Assembly (NCBI RefSeq): GCF_041949975.1
Contig: NZ_JBHFQG010000011.1
Location: 1 to 64,000, forward strand
Direction of reading: 5' to 3'
From: Alteribacillus sp041949975
GTDB taxonomy: Bacteria > Bacillota > Bacilli > Bacillales > Marinococcaceae
Length of the DNA: 64,000 nt
Shown piece by piece: positions 26,877 through 34,670 of this stretch (position 1 is its first letter; every line of letters starts with the position of its first letter). A program made the position numbers and the translations under genes. The notes under the pieces were generated by a model, which ran no database searches, was not told the DNA's origin, and was given only the letters and a program-made list of their open reading frames with translations.

Positions 26877-27122
26877 ATGGCTCGAATTGGAGTGGAAGAA
26901 TCCCTTACTGATGTTCAACAGCAATTACAAGAACAAGGACATGAGGTAGTGACGCTAAGGCAGGAATCTGACGCAAATCGCTGTGATTGCTGTGTTATTA
27001 CCGGTCAGGACCAAAACATGATGAATATTCAAAATACAACTCTTGATGGATCTGTAATCAACGCCCATGGTTTTAATTCAAATGAAGTTTGTGAACAAGT
27101 AGAACAAAAGCTGCAGCAATAA
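26877..27122 (+). CDS. UPF0180 (YkuS-type) small protein
   Basis: The product has 81 residues: MARIGVEESLTDVQQQL, a central DANRCDCCVITGQDQNMM and SVINAHGFNSNEVC. The adjacent Cys pair and TGQD motif mark the UPF0180 family. The function is unknown. The ATG at 26868 (three codons earlier, close to AAGGAGG) is an alternative start; the family N-terminus favours 26877. Confidence 0.8.
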   Translation: MARIGVEESLTDVQQQLQEQGHEVVTLRQESDANRCDCCVITGQDQNMMNIQNTTLDGSVINAHGFNSNEVCEQVEQKLQQ

Positions 27123-27130
27123 AAAATTAA

Positions 27131-27162
27131 GGCTGTCCCAATCGTTGAGGACGGCCCTTTTT
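27131..27162 (+). terminator. Intrinsic terminator
   Basis: GGCTGTCC (27131-27138) pairs with GGACGGCC (27149-27156, one G-U), then TTTTT. Confidence 0.8.
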
Positions 27163-27218
27163 ATTCCCTCTCTTTAAAATTTCAATTACCGTAATTCTTA
27201 CAAAAATATCATAATCAT

Positions 27219-27261
27219 TTGACGAAAATAAATGTTAACTATAAAATAAAAATGGTTAACA
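27219..27261 (+). promoter_or_regulatory. Biotin operon promoter with BirA-type operator
   Basis: TTGACG (27219-27224) and TAAAAT (27242-27247) are spaced 17 bp. Overlapping the -10 is the inverted repeat TGTTAAC (27233-27239) - 15 bp - GTTAACA (27255-27261). This is the arrangement of the BirA operator of Bacillota biotin genes. Biotinyl-AMP-loaded BirA would block this promoter. Symmetry and position are seen in the sequence; the regulator is inferred from the family. Confidence 0.85.
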
Positions 27262-27290
27262 ATAAAAATATAGTTGAAAGGTGGTCGCTG

Positions 27291-28064
27291 GTGATAAATG
27301 AAAAACTATACAGCATTCGTATGAGAGCAGCGGCTGGAGGTGCTCATGAGAAAGGGGGAAAACATATTTCCGGGGGAGAGCGCCTTGCATATGAAACAGA
27401 GATGGAACAAATAACAGGGGACCTTCTTAAAAAAGCATTTTCTCATCAACGAGGAAAACCAGATTTTTTTAATCTTGTGATTGAAGATGTAAAATTCCCT
27501 GTTTGCCGCGGGGAACCGCTTTTTGTTTCAACTTGTAATGTGAAGGATCCTTTAGAAGGAAAAAGAACGGCTGAAGTTCTTTTGTGCCAATGCGGGTTGA
27601 CTTATGAAGTGATAAATAAAGCACTGGGTATATTAGTTAACAATTTCCACGTTCGCGGAGCTATAATTATTGATGCAAATACAGGAGAGCGGCTGGATAA
27701 CAGAAAAGATAAAGGTGTACGTGTTTCTCAGCTCGATTGGAGACAATCAGATTATAAAAATTGGTGTGTAGCCAATAATACCGCTGAAAATGTTCGTATG
27801 AAAGAAGCATTAACATTAGCTACAAAAGTATGCAGCCACCCTGCAACTATTGCCGAAATTTGCTGGAGCGATGATCCAAATTACATAACGGGCTATGTAG
27901 CAAGCCCAAAAAGAGGATATGAACGAATTACCAAAATGAAAGAAAAAGGCGATGAACATGGCGGGCGGCTCATATTTATAGACTCTCTTCAAGCAATGGA
28001 TTCCTATATTCAGTATTTAGAAAAGCAACCTTTTATGATCAGAAATGGAGGAGAAGAAAAATGA
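27291..28064 (+). CDS. bioW: 6-carboxyhexanoate-CoA ligase (pimeloyl-CoA synthetase)
   Basis: This 257-residue BioW activates pimelate with CoA and ATP, the first committed step of biotin synthesis in Bacillus. The N-terminal YSIRMRAAAGGAHEKGGKHI, then ISGGERL, and a C-terminal VRVSQLDW and SDDPNYITGYVASPKRGYER fit the family. The GTG at 27291 is chosen because it gives the usual length and follows GAAAGGTGG; the frame further upstream runs through the operator. It overlaps bioA by four bases. Confidence 0.9.
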   Translation: MINEKLYSIRMRAAAGGAHEKGGKHISGGERLAYETEMEQITGDLLKKAFSHQRGKPDFFNLVIEDVKFPVCRGEPLFVSTCNVKDPLEGKRTAEVLLCQCGLTYEVINKALGILVNNFHVRGAIIIDANTGERLDNRKDKGVRVSQLDWRQSDYKNWCVANNTAENVRMKEALTLATKVCSHPATIAEICWSDDPNYITGYVASPKRGYERITKMKEKGDEHGGRLIFIDSLQAMDSYIQYLEKQPFMIRNGGEEK

Positions 28065-29425
28065 ACCTATTAGAAAAAAGTAAGAAGCACTTATGGCTGC
28101 CATTTACACAAATGAAAGACTATGATGAAAATCCGCTTATTATTGAAAGTGGTGACGGGATAAAGGTAAAAGATACAAACGGAAAAGAATATTATGATGC
28201 TTTTTCTTCGGTTTGGTTAAATGTTCATGGCCACCGCAAAAAAGAATTAGATAATGCTATTATTTCTCAATTAGATAAAATTGCCCACTCTACTTTACTA
28301 GGAATGACCAATGTTCCTGCAACGGAGCTAGCTGAAAAGCTGGCTGCAATTGCACCCCCCGCTTTAACGAGAGTATTTTATTCAGACAGCGGTGCCGAAG
28401 CTGTAGAAATTGCTGTTAAAATGGCTTTTCAATACTGGCAGAATATTGGAAAAACAAAAAAACAAAAATTTATTTCAGTAAAAAATGGCTATCACGGAGA
28501 TACAATTGGAGCAGTGAGTGTAGGATCGATCGATATATTTCACAATATTTACGGACCCTTAATGTTTGAAAATATTCACACGCCTGTTCCTAATGTATAC
28601 CGTCATCCAAATGAAGATCCCGTTCAGTGCAGGGAAGAATGTTTAGAAAATTTGGAATCCATTTTAGCTGAGAATCATGAAAGCATTGCAGGACTGACCA
28701 TTGAATCAATGGTGCAAGGAGCAGGCGGAATGATTGTTATGCCTGAAGGGTTTTTATCGGGAGTTCGTAAACTTTGCAATAAATATGATGTGTTAATGAT
28801 TGTAGATGAAGTGGCAACGGGCTTCGGCCGGACAGGAAAAATGTTTGCATGTGAACATGAAGAAGTGGAACCGGATTTAATGGCAGCGGGCAAAGGACTT
28901 ACAGGCGGGTATTTGCCAGTGGCAGTGACCTTTACTACAGAAAGAATTTATGAAGCCTTCTATGATGACTACGAAAATTTAAAAACATTTTTTCACGGCC
29001 ATTCCTATACGGGTAATCAGCTTGGCTGTGCTGTGGCACTAGAAAACCTTCGATTATTTGAAAAAGATCAAATAGTTGAGCAGGTTGCTGATAAATCAGA
29101 TTTTTTAAAGGAATTACTCCAAAATATAAAGGAACTCGATCATGTAGGAGATGTTCGTCAGCTTGGGTTTATGTGCGGTATTGAATTGGTACTGGATAAA
29201 AATACGAAAGAACCTTTTCCTTTTGAGAGCAGAGTAGGCTACAAATCGTCTTTGAAAATGAGAGAGTTAGGCTTATTAACAAGGCCAATGGGAGATGTAG
29301 CAGTATTTATGCCGCCATTAGTAAGTACTACATTTGAGCTTCAGGAAATGACTGCCATTATGAAGGAAGCAATTGAGGCGGTAACAAAGGAGGAGGTGCA
29401 GCGTCTTGATCAAACCGGCGTATAG
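28061..29425 (+). CDS. bioA: 7,8-diaminopelargonic acid aminotransferase
   Basis: This 454-residue class III PLP aminotransferase converts KAPA to DAPA. It starts NLLEKSKKHLWLPFTQMKDY. It has SDSGAEAVEIAVKMAFQYW, GYHGDTIGAVSVG, VDEVATGFGRTG and the PLP lysine in AAGKGLTGGYLPVA. Whether the amino donor is S-adenosylmethionine (BioA) or lysine (BioK, as in B. subtilis) is not settled by inspection. ATGA overlap with bioW; the 3' end overlaps bioF by 20 bp. Confidence 0.9.
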   Translation: MNLLEKSKKHLWLPFTQMKDYDENPLIIESGDGIKVKDTNGKEYYDAFSSVWLNVHGHRKKELDNAIISQLDKIAHSTLLGMTNVPATELAEKLAAIAPPALTRVFYSDSGAEAVEIAVKMAFQYWQNIGKTKKQKFISVKNGYHGDTIGAVSVGSIDIFHNIYGPLMFENIHTPVPNVYRHPNEDPVQCREECLENLESILAENHESIAGLTIESMVQGAGGMIVMPEGFLSGVRKLCNKYDVLMIVDEVATGFGRTGKMFACEHEEVEPDLMAAGKGLTGGYLPVAVTFTTERIYEAFYDDYENLKTFFHGHSYTGNQLGCAVALENLRLFEKDQIVEQVADKSDFLKELLQNIKELDHVGDVRQLGFMCGIELVLDKNTKEPFPFESRVGYKSSLKMRELGLLTRPMGDVAVFMPPLVSTTFELQEMTAIMKEAIEAVTKEEVQRLDQTGV

Positions 29426-30581
29426 TTGGGCCGATCAACAAATTAATGAACTTAAGAAAAGAGGACTATATCGAACTTTACGGACAAGCGAAAGTGTTCC
29501 TTCTTCTGCCGTTGAGATTGAAGGCAAAGAAATGCTGATGGTTTCATCTAATAACTATTTAGGATTAGCAGCAGATCAACGACTTATAACGGAAGCATCG
29601 AAGACGATGAAACAGTATGGAGTAGGAAGCACAGGTTCAAGGCTAACTACTGGCAATTCCATGTGGCACGAACAATTAGAAAAGCGCATCGCTTGCTTTA
29701 AAAAAGAAGAAGCGGCTATTGTGTTTTCCAGTGGTTATCTTGCCAATATTGGCGTTATTTCTGCTTTAGCTCAGGACGGCGATATTATTTTAAGTGATGA
29801 ATTAAATCATGCTAGTCTTATTGACGGCTGCCGGCTAAGTAAAGCAAAAACAATGATTTACAGGCATGTGGATATGAATGATTTGGAGAGAAAGCTGAAG
29901 CAGGCGCGAGAGAGCCAAAGGAGATTTATTGTGACAGACAGTGTATTCAGCATGGATGGAAATCTTGCCCCATTGCCTGAGATCAAAGAATTAGCCGATA
30001 AATATAACGCCTTTATTATCGTAGATGATGCACATGCTACTGGCATTTTAGGAGAAAACGGCAGAGGAAGTACAGAACACTTTAATGTTCGTGTGGATAT
30101 TACAATTGGAACGTTTAGTAAAGCAATTGGTACCGAGGGTGGTTTTGCTGCTGGTTCTCATACACTCATAGAGCTGCTTCGGAATAAAGCACGTTCCTTT
30201 ATTTTTCAAACGGCTCTGCCGCCGGGAACGATAGCAGCTACCATAAAATCAATAGATATTATTGAAGAGGAAAAGTCGTTAATTGAATCTCTAAGATCCA
30301 ATATAAAAAAACTTCAAAAGCAGCTTGATGATACTGGTTTTCATATTATGGAGCAGCCTACTCCAATCTTACCTGTGTTGATAGGGGAAGCACAACAGGC
30401 TGCAGCGTTTTCCAATCACCTTGAAAGAGAAGGTGTGTTTGCACCAGCAATACGGCCGCCAACTGTGCCTCAGGGAAAAAGCAGAATTAGACTGACGATA
30501 ATGGCTTCTCATACAGAAGCCCAAATTCAACAAGTTTGCCAGGCTTTTTATACAACAGGCAGAAAAATGGGGATGTTATAA
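29406..30581 (+). CDS. bioF: 8-amino-7-oxononanoate synthase
   Basis: This 391-residue alpha-oxoamine synthase condenses pimeloyl-CoA with alanine to KAPA. Family marks are SNNYLGLAADQRL, GVGSTGSRLTTGNS, DELNHASLIDGCRLS, VDDAHATGILGENGRG and the PLP lysine in TIGTFSKAIGTEGG. The TTG start follows GGAGGTG inside the end of bioA. It is followed immediately by bioD. Confidence 0.92.
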   Translation: MIKPAYSWADQQINELKKRGLYRTLRTSESVPSSAVEIEGKEMLMVSSNNYLGLAADQRLITEASKTMKQYGVGSTGSRLTTGNSMWHEQLEKRIACFKKEEAAIVFSSGYLANIGVISALAQDGDIILSDELNHASLIDGCRLSKAKTMIYRHVDMNDLERKLKQARESQRRFIVTDSVFSMDGNLAPLPEIKELADKYNAFIIVDDAHATGILGENGRGSTEHFNVRVDITIGTFSKAIGTEGGFAAGSHTLIELLRNKARSFIFQTALPPGTIAATIKSIDIIEEEKSLIESLRSNIKKLQKQLDDTGFHIMEQPTPILPVLIGEAQQAAAFSNHLEREGVFAPAIRPPTVPQGKSRIRLTIMASHTEAQIQQVCQAFYTTGRKMGML

Positions 30582-31298
30582 ATGACAGATGGTATTTTCA
30601 TTACAGGAAATGATACAGACATAGGTAAAACGTTTGTTGCTTCAGGAATTGCAGCGGCTTTGCATCAAGAAGGAATAGACATTGGAGTCTTTAAACCGAT
30701 GTTAAGCGGTATAAAAAGAGAGGATCCAAAAAGCGATACCTTTCTTTTAAAACATATGGCCGAAGATAACAATCCCCTTCAAAAAATCACTCCTTTTGTT
30801 TTCGAAGAGGCTCTTGCACCTTATCTAGGAGCAAAACGAGCAGGTGTTTCAATAAAGTTAGAAGACATCACTAAAAAATGGAGAGATATTCAAGCAGATC
30901 ACCAATTTTTCATTGCAGAAGGGGCTGGCGGAATCACTGTTCCTTATGGAGAAGATTGCTTAGTCAGTGACGTTGCAAAAGAAATAGGCTTTCCTGTTTT
31001 AGTGGTGGCCAAACCTGGTTTGGGGACGGTCAATCACACTGTTCTGACTGTAGAATATGCGCGACGTGCAGGTATAGAGGTTGCAGGGGTAATTGTTAAT
31101 GGATTAAGAGAAAAAGAGAAAGATTTAGCTTCTAAAACCAATCCAGAACTCATTGAAAAATTTGCTGGAGTACCTGTACTTGGAGTGGTGCCGTGGACAG
31201 AAAACGTACTCAATAAAAATGATATGGCAGCACTGTTTAAAAAACATGTAAAACTTTCTTCGTTAATCAAAAATAAAAACGAGAGGGTGCCTTTTTGA
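30582..31298 (+). CDS. bioD: Dethiobiotin synthetase
   Basis: The product has 238 residues. The P-loop GNDTDIGKTFVASGIAAAL (residues 7-25) and AEGAGGITVPYGED (about 113-126) mark BioD, which closes the ureido ring of DAPA with CO2 and ATP. The start is placed directly after the bioF stop, and the 3' end overlaps the following membrane protein gene by four bases. Confidence 0.92.
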   Translation: MTDGIFITGNDTDIGKTFVASGIAAALHQEGIDIGVFKPMLSGIKREDPKSDTFLLKHMAEDNNPLQKITPFVFEEALAPYLGAKRAGVSIKLEDITKKWRDIQADHQFFIAEGAGGITVPYGEDCLVSDVAKEIGFPVLVVAKPGLGTVNHTVLTVEYARRAGIEVAGVIVNGLREKEKDLASKTNPELIEKFAGVPVLGVVPWTENVLNKNDMAALFKKHVKLSSLIKNKNERVPF

Positions 31299-31819
31299 TT
31301 CAGAACAAAACCTTTGAGATGACTAAAATAAGCATGTTGGCCTGTTTTATCGCTGTTACAGGCATGATTAAAATTCCTTCTCCAATCCCAGGTTCAGAGT
31401 TTCAACTTTCGGCGCCGATAGCCGTGGCTATTGTGGCAGTATTTGGTTTTTGGCGCTACATGATAGCAGGGATGCTGTCTAGCACTGTTCTTTTCCTATT
31501 GGGATTACACACGATTATTAATGTAGAAATTTCAATGATTTTTCGGCTGACGGTCGGTCTCATTGTTTCTATTCTTGGTCCATCTGCTCCAGTATTGTTA
31601 ATAGCAGGTCCAATTGGTTCTTTGACGGCTCGGATAGGGCTAGCAGAAACATTACAGGTTAATGCGTGGCCTTTGATTATAGGAGCTGTTCCTGGGATGA
31701 TTTTTACCATGGCTGCTGTGCTGCCAATTACTAAGGCTTTAAAAAGAGTAAGTTTCAAGACAGAAGACAATAGACGAAAATCAAAAGCTATTCCGTTAAA
31801 GAAAAAAGCCAGTTTATAA
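31295..31819 (+). CDS. ECF S-component-like membrane protein in the biotin operon
   Basis: The product has 174 residues with five to six hydrophobic segments. It shows the general S-component layout: FEMTKISMLACFIAVTGM, a short KIPSPIPGSEFQLSAP loop, AVFGFWRYMIAGMLSST, and a Lys-rich tail. It lacks the motifs I associate with BioY, so calling it BioY is not justified. Four-base overlap with bioD and BirA control point to uptake of biotin or a precursor such as pimelate, by inference. An ECF A/T module would be supplied elsewhere. Confidence 0.65.
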   Translation: MIQNKTFEMTKISMLACFIAVTGMIKIPSPIPGSEFQLSAPIAVAIVAVFGFWRYMIAGMLSSTVLFLLGLHTIINVEISMIFRLTVGLIVSILGPSAPVLLIAGPIGSLTARIGLAETLQVNAWPLIIGAVPGMIFTMAAVLPITKALKRVSFKTEDNRRKSKAIPLKKKASL

Positions 31820-31843
31820 CAAAAAAATATATTACTAATGAAT

Positions 31844-31883
31844 CAAACGGAGCAGGGGTTTCCTATGCTCCGTTTGTTTTTTT
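31844..31883 (+). terminator. Terminator of the biotin operon
   Basis: CAAACGGAGCA (31844-31854) and TGCTCCGTTTG (31866-31876) form an 11-bp stem followed by seven T. Confidence 0.88.
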
Positions 31884-32039
31884 CCTGATTAATCACTCTT
31901 TTGTCACTGTATTTTAGAAAATATTTCTATACATTAGGTTATTATATCTATAAACCCTTTATAATAGATTTAGCTAAAAAGCTAGATTGATAGATTAGAT
32001 GGCTCCATTCTGCTAGTCATCTTCTCAGACAGGGAACAA

Positions 32040-32552
32040 CAACGGAGAATTTCAGCCTTCTGCTAATATTACAAGAGCTCAGATGGCAGCGGTTCTCGAC
32101 CGCACACATAAAAAGCTTCATGCTCGTTCAGAAGGTATAATGTCTAGAGACACATTTTTACATACTGAAGATTTAAGTGAAGAAATACGAGATTTAATAG
32201 CAATGGAGAATTGTATCAGGGGGCAGAATATCTCTTTGGAGCGGATTCTTCTAGCACAGAGTTTTTTGATTGTTCATCTTTTACTCAAAGGGTTTATGGG
32301 GAAATAGGCATAACCTTGCCGAGAACATCACGCAGTCAATTTCATACTGGTACCAAAATAGAAAGAGAAGAGCTTGAAACAGGTGATTTAGTTTTTTTTG
32401 ATACAAATGAAGACGAAGTCATTAACCATGTAGCCATTTTTATCAATGAAAACACACTGCTTCATGCTACACGCAGTAAAGGAGTAGATTATACTGGATT
32501 CACAGAGTATTGGAAGAAATACTATACTTTAGCCGTTCGTGTCATTGAATAA
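32040..32552 (+). pseudogene. SLH / NlpC-P60 cell-wall hydrolase remnant
   Basis: Two fragments in different frames remain. The first (about 32040-32200) holds an S-layer homology piece, GEFQPSANITRAQMAAVLDR. The second (about 32205-32552) is an NlpC/P60 catalytic domain with GAEYLFGADSSSTEFFDCSS (nucleophile Cys), LETGDLVFFDT and NHVAIFINENTLLHA (catalytic His). The frame shifts near 32200, and no start or signal peptide precedes the SLH piece. It was once a surface peptidoglycan endopeptidase. Confidence 0.8.
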
Positions 32553-32567
32553 CAAAAGTTAAAAGCA

Positions 32568-32596
32568 GCCCCCGTTCCGGATTACGGAACGGGGGC
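32568..32596. terminator. Strong GC-rich hairpin between convergent genes
   Basis: GCCCCCGTTCCG (32568-32579) and CGGAACGGGGGC (32585-32596) form a 12-bp perfect stem with a 5-nt loop. T-tracts are short. It probably ends transcription from both sides. Confidence 0.75.
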
Positions 32597-32622
32597 TTAG
32601 TTTATACTTATGAGTTGAACAA

Positions 32623-34074
32623 TTATCCGTTAAAAACTTTAACTTTTTCGCGACTTAAAGAAAGAAGACTATAGCGTACGCCCTGAACTCCTTGTCCTGA
32701 TTGTTTTACCCCAAGGAATGGGAAGTGATCAGGACCTCGGGATGTTTTTCCGTTCAGTTGTACACTGCCCACTTCTAATTGATCCGCAATTTGATGGGCC
32801 GAGTCTATATCTTGTGTAAATACGCTCGCCTGCAAACCGTATTCTGATTTGTTAGCAATTTCAATAGCTTCCTCTTTTGTTTTAACCCTAATTACCGGGA
32901 GGACTGGACCGAACGGTTCTTCCCAAGCGATACGCATTTTAGAAGTGACTTCATCTAATAAAGTAGGAGCAAGAAGGCTACCATTTTTGTCATCACCAGT
33001 AATAACCTTTGCACCTTTGTCAATCGCGTCATCAATCAGTCCTTGTACATAATCTGCACTTTTTTCATTGATGAGAGGAGTAATATCTGCATTTTCTTCT
33101 GGCTGCCCGATCTTTAATTCTTCTGCTTTTTCTCTTATTTTCCCGACTAGTTCATCCGCAGCCTCTTCTTTTACAAGCACTCTTTTTATTGCTGTGCAGC
33201 GCTGTCCGGAATAAGAAAACGCCCCGGCAGTGATTTCTTTTGCTGTTTTATCAAGGTCAGCATCTTCAAGAACAATGGCAGGATCTTTACCGCCAAGCTC
33301 AAGTACCATCGGAACCATGCTGGCTTTTTGAGCCATTCTTATTCCTGTTTCCGAGCCCCCCGTAAAGGAAATTTGATTGATGCCAGGATGTGTCACAAGA
33401 GCATCACCGATTTCAGAGCCCCTTCCTGTAGTAATGTTAACAAGTCCTGCAGGTAATCCTGCTTTTTCAAGCTGTTCAATCATCATAATTCCACTTAGTG
33501 AACCTTGGGTTGCCGGTTTAAAGACTACACCGTTGCCCATCATAAGAGCTGGTGCGATTTTGGATGCAGAAAGGTTTACAGGGTAATTAAAAGGAGCAAT
33601 AGCAAGAACCACACCTAATGGTACACGATTTACCTGTGCTATTTTACTAGGTGATCCACCATTATAACTATCACCGGTAAGAAGGTCGCCTGTGATGCGG
33701 CAGCCTTCTTCTGCCGTATGACGAATAAGATCTGCTGTGCGAACGACCTCATCAATAGCAGAGGATTTTTTCTTGGCTACTTCTTGCATAATCATATAGC
33801 CAATTTCTTCTTTATTATCTACAAGATTGTCTGCCCAGTGGTAAAGTAATTGTTTTCTTTCATGAAGGGCTGTATTTTTCCACTCTTTTTGTGCAGTATT
33901 TGCAGATTCTACTGCTTTATCTACTTCATTTTCTGAAAGCGCAGGGATGCTGCCGATTTCTTCCGCTGTAGATGGGGAGGACAAGGTGATACGTTTTCCA
34001 TCTTTGTTTTCTTTCCATTCCCCATTTAACAAAACGTTCTTTTGACTCAATGTTTTGACACTATTGGTTAACAT
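32623..34074 (-). CDS. gapN: NADP-dependent glyceraldehyde-3-phosphate dehydrogenase (GapN-like ALDH)
   Basis: This 483-residue aldehyde dehydrogenase shows APFNYPVNLSASKIAPALMMG, SFTGGSETG, the catalytic Glu in LELGGKDPAIV, the nucleophile Cys in SGQRCTAIKRV and WEEPFGPVLPV. The sequence fits the non-phosphorylating GapN group, which oxidises GAP to 3-phosphoglycerate with NADP+. A broader ALDH specificity cannot be excluded. The ATG at 34074 lies five bases after GGAGG; four upstream codons are open but include that site. Confidence 0.85.
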   Translation of the reverse strand: MLTNSVKTLSQKNVLLNGEWKENKDGKRITLSSPSTAEEIGSIPALSENEVDKAVESANTAQKEWKNTALHERKQLLYHWADNLVDNKEEIGYMIMQEVAKKKSSAIDEVVRTADLIRHTAEEGCRITGDLLTGDSYNGGSPSKIAQVNRVPLGVVLAIAPFNYPVNLSASKIAPALMMGNGVVFKPATQGSLSGIMMIEQLEKAGLPAGLVNITTGRGSEIGDALVTHPGINQISFTGGSETGIRMAQKASMVPMVLELGGKDPAIVLEDADLDKTAKEITAGAFSYSGQRCTAIKRVLVKEEAADELVGKIREKAEELKIGQPEENADITPLINEKSADYVQGLIDDAIDKGAKVITGDDKNGSLLAPTLLDEVTSKMRIAWEEPFGPVLPVIRVKTKEEAIEIANKSEYGLQASVFTQDIDSAHQIADQLEVGSVQLNGKTSRGPDHFPFLGVKQSGQGVQGVRYSLLSLSREKVKVFNG

Positions 34075-34500
34075 AAAAACCTCCACTTGAATATATTTTT
34101 CTTACTGTACTAATAGTTATTTTTTTCTGTATTAGTTTTAAAGCTTGTTATTAACCTTAACAAACCTTGCCCAAAAAGTTAATTTTTTTGCTTGAGTGGC
34201 GAAAACCCAGTTAACAAAGGGGATGAAAGCGGTATTATAAAGTTCAGTATAATCATTTTTTTCAAAAAACTTTAAATAAGGTGCTAAATAACCGCTATTT
34301 TATACCTATAAATTTAAGGTTATACAGGCATAAAGTCTTTAATAAAAGGTAAATTTTAACTTTTAATCAAGGGTTATGTTTTTAAGTTTTAAGATTGAAC
34401 TGTAATACTGCCAATAATGAAAAATGGCTTTATAGAAGTCTTTTCCAATAACAATCCTTACTAATAGAAATAGATAGAACATTTTTTAAAAAACTGGAAT

Positions 34501-34535
34501 AAAGTATAACAGAGTGGAAATAAAAGTATAACAGA
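34501..34535 (+). repeat. Tandem direct repeat upstream of the LysM-propeller gene
   Basis: AAAGTATAACAGA occurs at 34501-34513 and 34523-34535, exactly 22 bp apart, each preceded by GGAA-type sequence. Two helical turns of spacing suit a pair of protein-binding sites. The rest of the 34075-34669 gap is AT-rich with no gene visible. Confidence 0.55.
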
Positions 34536-34616
34536 TTGAAGTGAATGAGAAGCACTTTACCAATTGGATAAAAAAATAAGAAGAAGGGATACGATAAGGA
34601 ATTAAAAGTTCTGAGG

Positions 34617-34670
34617 AGGCAAGAATCACCTCTTGCCTATATGAATATGTTTAGGCAGGGGGTGATTTTT
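34617..34670 (+). promoter_or_regulatory. Two mutually exclusive RNA hairpins covering the RBS and start codon
   Basis: Hairpin A pairs AGGCAAGA (34617-34624) with TCTTGCCT (34631-34638). Hairpin B pairs 34621-34638 with 34653-34670 over 18 bp (three G-U), enclosing the GGGGGTGATT Shine-Dalgarno and the first base of the TTG start. They share the same strand, so only one can form. B would block translation, and it ends in a T run like a terminator. No known riboswitch or leader family is recognised. Confidence 0.6.
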
